In this document: positions 23,033 to 31,116 of the stretch, one piece after another
How positions within the stretch are numbered: the first letter of the stretch is position 1
How the letters are laid out: the number at the start of each line of letters is the position of its first letter
Source of the DNA: Anaerolineales bacterium
GTDB taxonomy: Bacteria > Chloroflexota > Anaerolineae > Anaerolineales > UBA6663
DNA: 64,000 nt
NCBI GenBank assembly: GCA_020850595.1
Contig: JADZEK010000013.1
Location: forward strand, 38,647-102,646
Reading direction: 5' to 3'
Notes under the pieces: generated by a model
Told to the model about the DNA's origin: nothing
Database searches by the model: none
What the model saw: only the letters and a program-made list of their open reading frames with translations
Made by a program: the position numbers and the translations under genes

Positions 23033-26000
23033 AGTCCGCGCCCCGCCTGTCCTGCCGCGTGCCCCTCGCCTTCACGCACCTCCACACCCACTCCTACTTC
23101 TCCCTACTCGAGGCCGTCCCCTCGCCCGCCGAGTTGGCCGCCGCCGCCGCCCGTGCCGACCAGTCGGCCGTTGCCCTCACCGACACCCACGGCCTCACCG
23201 GCGCCATCGAGTTCTACGACGCTTGCGTCGCCCAGGGCGTGCGCCCGCTCCTCGGCGTGGAACTGGCCGTTTGCCCGCCGCCTGGCGCCTTCGACCCGCG
23301 CCCCGGCCGGCTAGTACTGCTGGCCCGCGACCTGGCGGGCTGGGCCGGCCTATGCCGCCTGAGCAGCCTCGCGCAGACCACCCCCCACCGCGACCCTGCC
23401 CAGGGCGTGTCGTTTGCGGCCCTTGCCCGCGAAGCCCCGAGCCTGATCTGCCTCACCGGCGGCCACGCCGGGCGCGCGCACCAGTTCGTCGCCGCCGGCG
23501 ATGCCCCCGCTGCCCGCCGCTGGCTTGGCCTGCTGCGCGAGCTATTCGGCGATGCCATCTACGCCGAGATTGCGCCCGCCTGGCCGGCCTCCGTCCAATC
23601 TGCCGCCGGCCTCGACGAGGCGCTCTCAGTTGCTGCCCGCGCCGCCCGTGTGCCCGTCGTCGCCACCGCCAACGTCCACATACTCACGCCCGACCAGGCG
23701 CCCCTCCAGCGCACTCTCACCGCCATGCGCGTGCTCACCCCGCTCGACCGGCTTCCGCGCGAGGCCGCTGCGCCGCCCGGCGCGCACTTCGCCTCCGCTC
23801 GCGAGATGCTCCTGCGTCACGCCGCCCATCCACAAGCCGTGGGCCGCTCCGCCGAAGTAGCCGACCGCTGCCGCCTCACGCTGCCCCTCGGCGTGCCCCA
23901 CTATCCTGAGATCCCGCTGCCGCCCGGCCAGACCGCGCTGGGCGAGCTGCGCCGCCAGGCCCAGGCTGGGGCCATGCGCCACTATGGCGCGCTGACGCCT
24001 GAGATCACGGCCCGCCTCGACCACGAGCTTACCGTCATCGGCGATCGGGGCTACGCGCCGCTCTTCCTCATCATGGCCGAAATCCTGGCCCATGCGCGTC
24101 AGACTGGTGTGCCCACCTCCTCGCGTGGCTCAGCCGCCTCGTCGCTGGTCGCCCACTGCCTCGACATCACCTCCCCCGACCCGCTGCGCCTCAACCTCTA
24201 CTTCGAGCGCTTCCTCAACCCGGCCCGCGCCACGCCCCCCGACGTGGACACCGACCTGTGCTCCGTCCGCCGTGACGGCGTCATCCAGCATGTCTTCGAC
24301 CACTACGGTACAGAGCGCGTCGCCATGGTCGCCACCATCCAGCGCTTCCGCGAACGCTCGGCCTTGCGCGAGGTCGCCAAGGCTCACGCCTTCCCCCCGG
24401 AAGAGATCAAGTCCCTGGCCGATGCTCTGCCGCAGCGCTGGTGGGCGCCGGCTCCGCCAGAGTCGCCCGCGCCCGCCCCCGGCGACGACCCGCTGTTGAC
24501 CGGCCCCTTTGGCGCGCTGGCCCGCGGCCATCCCGACAACCGCCACCGCGCCGTTTTTCAGCAGGCCGCTGCCGTGCTCGGCCTGCCGCGCCACCTCAGC
24601 GTCCACCCCGGCGGCGTCGTCATCAGCCCCGGCCCGCTCACCGACCTGGTGCCGCGCCACCTCGCCGGCAAGGGCGTCGAGATCACCCAATTCGACCTCG
24701 CCTCGGTCGCCCGCCTGGGCCTCGTCAAGATAGACCTGCTCGGCATCCGCGGCCTCACCGTCCTCGGCGATGTGGCCCCGCTCGTGCTTGCCGCCGGACA
24801 ACTCGTCCCGCCCGGCTCCCTGCCCCTCGCCGCCCTGGAAGCCATCCCCGGCGATGACCCCGCCACCCGCGAGACCGTGCGCCTCGGCCGCACCATCGGC
24901 TGCTTCCAGATCGAAAGCCCGGGTATGCGCGCCACGCTCAAGGAGGTCGGCGCGCAAAGCGTGGATGACCTGATGGTGGCGCTGGCCCTCTATCGCCCCG
25001 GCCCGCTCACCGGCGGCCTCAAAGATGCCTTCGTGCGCCGCCACCTCGGCCAGGAGCCGACCACCCATCTGCACCCGGCCCTTCAGCCGCTGCTCGACGA
25101 CACGCACGGCGTCATCCTCTACCAGGAACAAGTCCTCCGCATTGCCCACGACCTGGCCGGCATGTCCCTCGCCGAAGCCGACTTGCTGCGCCGCGCCATG
25201 AGCCACTTCGACCCCGGCAAGCAGATGCAGACGCTCAAGGAGCGCTTCATCGCCGGCGCGGCCGAGCGCAGCCGTGTGCCCGCCGACGTGGCCGAGCGCG
25301 TCTGGGAGCTGATGGCGGCCTTCGCCGGTTATGGCTTCCCCAAGGCCCACGCCGCCAGCTATGCCCAGGTGGCCTGGCGCGCCGCCTGGTGCAAAGCCCA
25401 CTTCCCCGCGCCGTTCATGGCCGCTGTGCTGGCTAACTGGGGCGGCTACTATGCCCAGCGCGTCTACCTCAACGAGGCCCGCCGCCTCGGGTTGGCCGTC
25501 TACCCGCCGCACGTCAACTCCGCCCAGCCCGAGTTCAGCGTTGTCCCCGCCACCGACGGCCCACGTCTCTACATGGGCCTCAACCAGGTGCGCGACCTCA
25601 CCCAGCGCACCACCGCCCGCCTCCTGGCCGAACGCCCCTTCCACTCGCTGGCCGACTTCCTCGCCCGCGCCGATCCGCGCCCGCAGGAGGCCGAGAACCT
25701 CGTACGGGTGGGGGCGCTGCGCGGCTTCGGGACGATCCCCGCCCTCCTGCGTGACCTGCGCTCCGGCGTGGCTAAGCCCGGCCAGCTCGCCCTCTTTGGC
25801 CTCGCCCCAGCCGTCCAGGAACCCGAATGGTCGCTGGCTGAGCGGGTTGCCGCCCAGGAAGACCTGCTCGGCGCCGCCGTAGACGCGAACCCGCTGGAGC
25901 TTTACGCCGACCGCATCGCCAAATCTGGCGCGCTGACCACTGTGGCCGCCGCCGCCCAACTGGGCCGCCGCGTGCGCGTAGCCGGTCTGCGCCAGACCTG

Positions 26001-26226
26001 GCATCGGACCCCCACCGCCCGCGGCGACTCCATCTACTTCATGACGCTCGAAGACCTGGAAGGCATGTTGGATGTCGTAATCTTCGGCGACGTGTTCCGT
26101 AAATATCGCCGGGCCTTCGACCTCGGCAGCCCCTTCGTCCTCGAAGGCACCCTCGAGCTAGACCCCGGTCGTGGCGAGCCGGCCATCCGCGCCGAACGCG
26201 TCTGGTCGCTCCTGCCAGCCGCCTGA
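23029..26226 (+). CDS. dnaE2: Error-prone DNA polymerase III alpha subunit (DnaE2/ImuC type)
   Basis: 1,065 residues. Order: PHP domain (FTHLHTHSYFSLLEA, ALTDTHGLTG), polymerase palm and fingers (TSSRGSAASSLVAHCL, PDVDTDLCSVRRDGVI with two of the catalytic acids, KIDLLGIRGL with another), a helix-hairpin-helix region, and an OB fold at the end (YFMTLEDLEGMLDVVIFG). This is the length and order of DnaE2/ImuC, which carries out translesion synthesis; the replicative beta-tau tail is absent. No imuA or imuB genes are nearby, and no LexA box was recognised. It starts with GTG overlapping the methyltransferase stop, so the two share a transcript. The role of that pairing is unclear. Confidence 0.9.
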   Translation: MKSAPRLSCRVPLAFTHLHTHSYFSLLEAVPSPAELAAAAARADQSAVALTDTHGLTGAIEFYDACVAQGVRPLLGVELAVCPPPGAFDPRPGRLVLLARDLAGWAGLCRLSSLAQTTPHRDPAQGVSFAALAREAPSLICLTGGHAGRAHQFVAAGDAPAARRWLGLLRELFGDAIYAEIAPAWPASVQSAAGLDEALSVAARAARVPVVATANVHILTPDQAPLQRTLTAMRVLTPLDRLPREAAAPPGAHFASAREMLLRHAAHPQAVGRSAEVADRCRLTLPLGVPHYPEIPLPPGQTALGELRRQAQAGAMRHYGALTPEITARLDHELTVIGDRGYAPLFLIMAEILAHARQTGVPTSSRGSAASSLVAHCLDITSPDPLRLNLYFERFLNPARATPPDVDTDLCSVRRDGVIQHVFDHYGTERVAMVATIQRFRERSALREVAKAHAFPPEEIKSLADALPQRWWAPAPPESPAPAPGDDPLLTGPFGALARGHPDNRHRAVFQQAAAVLGLPRHLSVHPGGVVISPGPLTDLVPRHLAGKGVEITQFDLASVARLGLVKIDLLGIRGLTVLGDVAPLVLAAGQLVPPGSLPLAALEAIPGDDPATRETVRLGRTIGCFQIESPGMRATLKEVGAQSVDDLMVALALYRPGPLTGGLKDAFVRRHLGQEPTTHLHPALQPLLDDTHGVILYQEQVLRIAHDLAGMSLAEADLLRRAMSHFDPGKQMQTLKERFIAGAAERSRVPADVAERVWELMAAFAGYGFPKAHAASYAQVAWRAAWCKAHFPAPFMAAVLANWGGYYAQRVYLNEARRLGLAVYPPHVNSAQPEFSVVPATDGPRLYMGLNQVRDLTQRTTARLLAERPFHSLADFLARADPRPQEAENLVRVGALRGFGTIPALLRDLRSGVAKPGQLALFGLAPAVQEPEWSLAERVAAQEDLLGAAVDANPLELYADRIAKSGALTTVAAAAQLGRRVRVAGLRQTWHRTPTARGDSIYFMTLEDLEGMLDVVIFGDVFRKYRRAFDLGSPFVLEGTLELDPGRGEPAIRAERVWSLLPAA

Positions 26227-26747
26227 GTCCGCCATATTGAACGTTACCTCGGCCGTCGAGTATTAACGGCAGCGGGCCGACTACTTTGGTCACGCCTGCC
26301 CTGGGATGATTGTCCGAATGCGCCGCGCTGCGCCTGAGCCGCCCTCCTCATATTCGCTGTCATTTCGAAGGGCGCATGGCGCGGTGCGCCAGCTCGCCAG
26401 CCCCCCAGTGACGAAACACTCGGCGGACCATGTCATTCCGAAGCCCCCTTCCGGTTGCCGGCCATCCTTCGGCATTGTGGGGGGGTGAGGAATCTCAACC
26501 CAGGATCAGGCTGACCCCTTTATCGTACCGGGTTTAGTTTCTGAGCAACCGGCCTCAGGCCCGTAGTCCCAACGCGGCCCTTGGGCCGGTGAGAAATCTC
26601 GCTCTGAGACGAGTGGGCCGGTAGGCCCGAATATCGCCCTTGCGCACCCGCCCAATGCCCGCTATCGTTACCCTGCCGAGCCCGTCGCCTAGCCGCCTGG
26701 CCGGTTCCGCCCAACCTCAGCGGCCCCGGCGCCGCCCCAATCTGACC
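26227..26747. other. Non-coding interval carrying a dispersed repeat
   Basis: No credible gene in this 521-base gap between dnaE2 and the aminotransferase. About 26358-26550 is a copy of a repeat also found at the right edge of the window. The remainder is GC-rich, with weak inverted repeats around GGCCGG and no clear promoter. Confidence 0.7.
26358..26550 (+). repeat. Dispersed repeat, copy A
   Basis: About 193 bases, near-identical to the sequence at 63816-64000. Shared blocks include TGTCATTCCGAAG, CCGGTTGCCGGCCATCC, GAGGAATCTCAACCC and the end TTCTGAGCAACC. CCGAAG and CTTCGG form an inner inverted repeat. No transposase or target duplication is seen. Confidence 0.85.
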
Positions 26748-27866
26748 ATGCCCACCCTTCCCAACTTCAAGCTCGAACGCTACTTCGCCCAATACGAATT
26801 CAAAGTCCGCTACCTCCTTAGCGCCTCCGACTGCGAGGCCGTCAGCGTCGCCGACCTCCTTGCCCTCGCCGACGCCGACAGCCGCGCCCGCTGGCAGCGC
26901 CTCAGCCTCGGCTACACCGAGAGCCAGGGCGACCCCGCCCTGCGCGCCGCCATCGCCGCCACCTACACCGCCGTCCAACCCGCTGACGTCGTCGTGCTCG
27001 TGCCCGAAGAAGGCATCTACCTCGCCATGCGCACCTTGCTAGAGCCGGGCCAACACGTTATCGCCATCGCCCCCGCCTACCAATCCCTCTCCGAAATCGC
27101 CTCTGCCATCGGTTGCGCCGTCTCGCCCTGGCCCGTCACCCTCACCCCGTCCGGCTGGGCGCTCGACCTCGACCAGCTTGAAGCCCTCGTCCGGCCCGAG
27201 ACGCGCGTCCTCGTTATCAACTTCCCGCACAACCCCACCGGCCTGCTGCCCAGCCGCGCCTTCCTCGACGCCCTGCTCGCCTTCGCCCGCCGCCACGACC
27301 TCATCGTCTTCTCCGATGAGATGTACCGCGGCCTGGAGCTTGACCCCGCCGCGCGCCTGCCCGCCATGGCAGACCTCTACGACCGCGCCGTGTCCCTCTC
27401 TGGCCTCTCCAAGAGCTACGCCGCGCCCGGTCTGCGCCTCGGCTGGCTCGCCACGCGCCTGCCCGGCCTCGTGGACCGCCTCGTCGCCTACAAGGACTAC
27501 ACCACCATCTGCCACAGCGCCCCCAGTGAAGTCCTCGGCCTCATCGCCCTGCGCGCGGGCCAACACCTGCTCGACCGCAACCTGGCCCTCATTCGCGCCA
27601 ACGCCGCCCTCGCCGCCGCGTTCTTCGCCCAGCACCCCGCGCTCTTCCGCTGGCTGCCCCCACAGGCCGGCTCCATTGCCTTCCCCCAATACCTCGGCCC
27701 CGAGCCTGTGGACGCCTTCTGCCAGTCCGTCCTGGACGCCGAAGGCCTCCTGATCGTCCCCGGCCGCCTGTTCAACACCGCCGGCCCGCACTTCCGCGTC
27801 GGCCTCGGCCGCGCCAACTTCCCCCAGGCGCTCGAGCATCTCGACGCCTACCTCGCCCGACGCTAG
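26748..27866 (+). CDS. PLP-dependent aminotransferase (fold type I)
   Basis: 372 residues. PLP-binding elements: NFPHNPTGLLP, FSDEMYRGLELD with the Asp-x-x-Tyr pair and SLSGLSKSYAAPGLRLGWL with the Schiff-base Lys, as in aspartate/kynurenine-type aminotransferases (AAT-I). The substrate is not clear; the N-terminal LPNFKLERYFAQYEF is typical of the small class of such enzymes without a long arm. The ATG at 26748 is preferred because the conserved arm begins there; upstream residues are Pro/Arg-rich and intergenic in character. A Nudix gene follows two bases after the stop. Confidence 0.9.
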   Translation: MPTLPNFKLERYFAQYEFKVRYLLSASDCEAVSVADLLALADADSRARWQRLSLGYTESQGDPALRAAIAATYTAVQPADVVVLVPEEGIYLAMRTLLEPGQHVIAIAPAYQSLSEIASAIGCAVSPWPVTLTPSGWALDLDQLEALVRPETRVLVINFPHNPTGLLPSRAFLDALLAFARRHDLIVFSDEMYRGLELDPAARLPAMADLYDRAVSLSGLSKSYAAPGLRLGWLATRLPGLVDRLVAYKDYTTICHSAPSEVLGLIALRAGQHLLDRNLALIRANAALAAAFFAQHPALFRWLPPQAGSIAFPQYLGPEPVDAFCQSVLDAEGLLIVPGRLFNTAGPHFRVGLGRANFPQALEHLDAYLARR

Positions 27867-27867
27867 C

Positions 27868-28368
27868 GTGCCCATCCTCCCTCCGCTCACCTACACCCTG
27901 TGCTTTCTCACGCGCGCCGACGACGTGCTGTTATTACACCGCCGCCACCCGCCGAACCGCGGCCTCTGGAACGGCGTCGGTGGCCGGCTGGAGCCGGGCG
28001 AAGCGCCGCTGGCCGGCGTCCTGCGTGAAGTGCGCGAGGAAACCGGCTACGTCCTCCCTTTCGCCCGCTTTCGCGGCGTCCTCACCTGGGAAGGCTACGA
28101 AGTCCCACCCGGCGGCCTATACCTCTTCACCGCCGAAGCCCCCGCCTCCCCTGGCGACCCGCGCCCCTGCGACGAAGGCGACCTCGCCTGGCATCCGCGC
28201 GCCTGGGTTCTCACCGCCCCCGAGGTCGTCAGCAACCTCCACCGCTTCGGCGCCGCCGTCCTTGGAACTGAAAAACCGGCCTGGCACCATTGTCGGTATC
28301 AGGCCGGTCAACTCACTACCCACGAGCAGCGCCCGCTGCCCAGTGACTTGCTCGCGCGACTTGGCTAG
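27868..28368 (+). CDS. Nudix hydrolase (MutT-like)
   Basis: 166 residues with a complete Nudix box: GGRLEPGEAPLAGV followed by LREVREETGY, which supplies the metal-binding acids. It probably hydrolyses a nucleoside diphosphate derivative such as an oxidised nucleotide; the exact substrate cannot be inferred. The GTG start lies one base after the aminotransferase stop codon, so the two are co-transcribed. The C-terminus after residue 130 is variable. Confidence 0.9.
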   Translation: MPILPPLTYTLCFLTRADDVLLLHRRHPPNRGLWNGVGGRLEPGEAPLAGVLREVREETGYVLPFARFRGVLTWEGYEVPPGGLYLFTAEAPASPGDPRPCDEGDLAWHPRAWVLTAPEVVSNLHRFGAAVLGTEKPAWHHCRYQAGQLTTHEQRPLPSDLLARLG

Positions 28369-28422
28369 TCGCCCAATTCACACCACAACACATTTCACCG
28401 ACCTGGCCTCATCTCAAAGGCA

Positions 28423-28445
28423 CCCCTTCCCTTTCCGAGAAGGGG
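28423..28445. terminator. Hairpin between convergent genes
   Basis: CCCCTTC (28423-28429) pairs with GAAGGGG (28439-28445) across a nine-base loop, between the Nudix gene and the zinc-ribbon gene. There is no T run, so terminator function is tentative. Confidence 0.35.
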
Positions 28446-28469
28446 CCGGGGGTCAGGTCTCACCTCTCC

Positions 28470-28982
28470 CTAGTTCGCGCTCGGTCCTGGCCCCACTGCC
28501 GGCAGCTCCGGCCGCGCTTCGGGTCGCACCTCTGGCGCCCGCATCCCCTCCACCGGCGTCGCGCAGTACGGGCACAGATTCCACGGCAGGTCCATCAGCT
28601 TACCGCAGCGCGCGCAGTTCTTCTTAAGCCGCGTGTAGCAGTTAGGGCAGACAATCCAATCTTCCTGCGCGTGCCGCCCACAGCCGGGGCACACCCGCTT
28701 GTCCTCGATCTCCTGCAGCAGCGCCTCTTCCTCCAAGCTCTGCTCATACGTCTCCGCCAGCGTCTTCGGCGGCCGCAAGATCAGGTAGATCACCAACCCG
28801 GGCAGCGTCAAAATACCCACCACCAGCGCCGCCAGAATATGCGCGAAAATATCGCGGCTGCGCGAGCGCATATCGCGGAATGTCCAGATCACCAGGCTCA
28901 GCCACAGCGCGCTTAGAAACGCGCCGAAAAAGGCGGCCAGGATCAAGATAAAATCCGTCAGCGATTCCAGGTTGACCGTCAT
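28470..28982 (-). CDS. Membrane protein with double zinc ribbon
   Basis: 170 residues. Two membrane spans (about 10-32 and 48-70) are followed by a coiled helix (LAETYEQSLEEEALLQEI) and four paired cysteine motifs: CPGCG, CPNC, CARCG and CPYC, two zinc ribbons. The C-terminus is a Pro/Glu-rich tail. Such ribbons usually bind nucleic acid or protein. The start at 28982 is preferred because a TTTATAAT element ends just 9 bases before the ATG, predicting a transcript with a leader of about three bases. It diverges from radC. Function unknown. Confidence 0.8.
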   Translation of the reverse strand: MTVNLESLTDFILILAAFFGAFLSALWLSLVIWTFRDMRSRSRDIFAHILAALVVGILTLPGLVIYLILRPPKTLAETYEQSLEEEALLQEIEDKRVCPGCGRHAQEDWIVCPNCYTRLKKNCARCGKLMDLPWNLCPYCATPVEGMRAPEVRPEARPELPAVGPGPSAN

Positions 28983-28991
28983 GGTGGGCGG

Positions 28992-28997
28992 ATTATA
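28992..28997 (-). promoter_or_regulatory. -10 element giving a short-leader transcript for the zinc-ribbon gene
   Basis: TATAAT (minus strand) preceded by GGTT. The predicted start near 28985 leaves about three bases before the ATG at 28982. No -35 stands out. Confidence 0.5.
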
Positions 28998-29070
28998 AAC
29001 CACAAACCCCGCCCCAGCCGCGCCCCCCCCCATTGCCTCTTGCCTATGTCACCCCCCGCCTACTGGCACC

Positions 29071-29108
29071 ATTCGTGCACATTCGTCACCAATTCGTGCT
29101 CTTTCGTG
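29071..29108 (+). repeat. Four helically phased ATTCGTG repeats
   Basis: ATTCGTG at 29071 and 29092, ATTCGTC at 29081 and TTTCGTG at 29102 are spaced 10, 11 and 10 bases apart, one helical turn. They lie in the interval shared by the zinc-ribbon and radC promoters and may be a regulator site, or a remnant of a dispersed repeat. Confidence 0.5.
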
Positions 29109-29138
29109 GCAAAAGTCCTCTTTTGCAATCCTCGCCCC

Positions 29139-29147
29139 TGGTATACA
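29139..29147 (+). promoter_or_regulatory. Extended -10 of radC
   Basis: TGG followed by TATACA. Transcription would start near 29154, leaving about four bases before the ATG at 29158. Confidence 0.5.
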
Positions 29148-29157
29148 CTCGCCCCCC

Positions 29158-29886
29158 ATGGATGACCCCGAGCCTGAAACCAGCCTCGCCCCGCGCATCA
29201 CCGACCTGCCGGCCGTTGACCGCCCGCGCGAGCGCCTCGCCCGCGAAGGCGCCACCGCCCTCAGCAGCGCCGAACTCCTGGCCATCCTCCTTCGCGTCGG
29301 CATCGCAGGCGAGAACGCCGTGCGCCTGGCCGACCGGCTGCTCGCCCAACTCGGCGGCCTGCCCGGCCTGCACCGCACCTCCTACACCGACCTGTGCCGC
29401 GTCAAGGGTATCGGCCCGGCCAAGGCCGCCCAACTCATGGCCGGCATTGAGCTTGGCCGCCGCATCATCAGCAGCACGGCCGTGGAGCGCGTCACCATCA
29501 GCTCACCCGCCGACGCCGCCAACCTGCTCATGTACCAGTTAGCCGCGCTCGATCAGGAGTACCTCTACGTCATCTTGCTCGACACCCGCAACCGTGTGCT
29601 CGGCCTCCCGCTGGAGGTCTACCACGGCTCGCTCAACACCTCGCTCATTCGCATCGGCGAGGTCTTTCGCGAGGCCGTGCGTGTCAACGCCGCCGCCGTC
29701 ATCGTCGCCCATAACCACCCCAGCGGTGACCCCTCGCCCAGCCCGGAAGACATCGCCGTCACCCGCGCCATCGTCGAGGCCGGCAAGCTGCTCGACATTG
29801 AAGTCCTCGACCACCTCGTCATCGGCCGTTACCGCTTCGTCTCGCTCAAGGAGCGCGGCCTGGGCTTCAGCGGGAGCAAAACATGA
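29158..29886 (+). CDS. radC: RadC family (MPN/JAB-domain) protein
   Basis: 242 residues: a helix-hairpin-helix-like N-terminal half ([20 protein letters not shown]) and an MPN/JAB domain with [18 protein letters not shown], the zinc-binding H-x-H and downstream Asp expected of RadC. Despite the name, a repair role is not established for the family. It has a near-leaderless promoter, four phased repeats upstream and diverges from the zinc-ribbon gene. Its stop overlaps the start of the following glycosidase-like gene (ATGA), and a third gene follows without a gap, so the three form one operon. Confidence 0.92.
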   Translation: MDDPEPETSLAPRITDLPAVDRPRERLAREGATALSSAELLAILLRVGIAGENAVRLADRLLAQLGGLPGLHRTSYTDLCRVKGIGPAKAAQLMAGIELGRRIISSTAVERVTISSPADAANLLMYQLAALDQEYLYVILLDTRNRVLGLPLEVYHGSLNTSLIRIGEVFREAVRVNAAAVIVAHNHPSGDPSPSPEDIAVTRAIVEAGKLLDIEVLDHLVIGRYRFVSLKERGLGFSGSKT

Positions 29887-31115
29887 GCCTCGGCGGCCCG
29901 CCCGAACAACAGTTGATCCTGCTCCCCGCCGCCAACGCCGCCGAAGCCTCGGCCTGGGGCGCGGCCGTCATGGAGTACGCTGCCGCCTTCCCGGTCGTGC
30001 AGTTCGCCCGCGACCCGGCCACCGTAGATTGGCTCAGCTACCAGCACGTCACCCTCGTGCGCCCCGCCTCCTGGCCCGAAGACTTGGCGCTCACCATTCG
30101 CCAGGCCAACCCCGCAATCGCCATTGACCGCATCCCGGTGGACACCCCCGAGGCCTTGCAGATCATCCTCAATGTGCGCGTCTACTACGGCTGGCGCTAC
30201 GGCCCCCAGACCGAGTTTGATTGGGCCAGGCTCTGGCCGCACGGTCAAGCCCTCATCGGCCTGCACGGTCGCAGCAACGGCGAGTTACAGGCCGCCGACT
30301 ACGGCATCGTCCGCACGGCCCGCGTCGAAGCCGTCAAACTTACCTCGCACGCCACCCCCGCCACCGTCAAAGCCCTGCGCGCCGTCAACCCCAACCTCTT
30401 CATCCTGGTCCGGCCGCTCGTAGCCTTCAACACCGACGGCGTGCCGCGCCGGGTCAGCCCGCAAGAGTTCTTCGACTGGACCATCCTCGACCTCGACCGG
30501 CTGCTGGCCTACGACCCTAGCATTCGCTACATCGAAATCCACAACGAACCGAACCTCACGCTGGAGGGCCTCAGCGCCAGTTGGAACAGCGGCTACGAGT
30601 TCGGCGTCTGGTTCCTGGACGTGCTCGGCCGCTACCGCCGCCGCTACCCCGGCCTCCAGTTCGGCTTCCCCGGCCTCTCGCCCGGGCCGACCAGCCCCGG
30701 CCAGGGGCGCGTCGCCGCCAAAACCTTTCTGGCCGAGTCCGCCTTCGCCGCCCAGCAAGCCGATTGGGTCGGCCTGCACGCCTATTGGGTCAACGAGAAA
30801 GAGCTTTCCGACGGCTCCGTCGGCCTGAGCTTCACCGAGTACCGCCGCCTGTTCCCGGAGAAGCTGCTCTTCATCACCGAGTTCGGCAATCCCAACCAGG
30901 CCAAGGCCGTCGTCGCCGACCAATATGCGCGGTACTACGGCCTGCTGCGCCGTGTGCCGGGGCTGGGCGCTGCCTTCGCTTATGTCGTCTCCACCTCCGA
31001 CCCGGTCGAGTCGCCGCGCTGGGCCTGGCGCGACGAAGCCGGGCGCGATGTCGGCATCGCCGCCGAAATCGGCCGTCGCCGCTACATCTTTGACGACGCG
31101 CCCAACAGCCCCTGA
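29883..31115 (+). CDS. Glycosidase-like TIM-barrel protein without signal peptide (paralogue 1)
   Basis: 410 residues. Residues 1-115 form an N-terminal domain shared with the next gene. From about 123 a clan-A-like barrel begins at [11 protein letters not shown]; the candidate acid/base is Glu222 in EIHNEPN and the candidate nucleophile Glu333 in ITEFG. No signal peptide or membrane segment is seen, which is unusual for a wall- or glycan-degrading enzyme. Its start overlaps radC, and it ends one base before the M23 fusion gene. The barrel is clearly paralogous to that of its neighbour ([22 protein letters not shown] equivalents). Substrate is unknown. Confidence 0.7.
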   Translation: MSLGGPPEQQLILLPAANAAEASAWGAAVMEYAAAFPVVQFARDPATVDWLSYQHVTLVRPASWPEDLALTIRQANPAIAIDRIPVDTPEALQIILNVRVYYGWRYGPQTEFDWARLWPHGQALIGLHGRSNGELQAADYGIVRTARVEAVKLTSHATPATVKALRAVNPNLFILVRPLVAFNTDGVPRRVSPQEFFDWTILDLDRLLAYDPSIRYIEIHNEPNLTLEGLSASWNSGYEFGVWFLDVLGRYRRRYPGLQFGFPGLSPGPTSPGQGRVAAKTFLAESAFAAQQADWVGLHAYWVNEKELSDGSVGLSFTEYRRLFPEKLLFITEFGNPNQAKAVVADQYARYYGLLRRVPGLGAAFAYVVSTSDPVESPRWAWRDEAGRDVGIAAEIGRRRYIFDDAPNSP

Positions 31116-31116
31116 C

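Noticed and set aside
24130..26004. A long open frame on the minus strand inside dnaE2
   Set aside because: It is antisense to a well-supported polymerase, has low-complexity Gly/Glu/Arg content and no family motif. Very GC-rich sequence commonly keeps such frames open.
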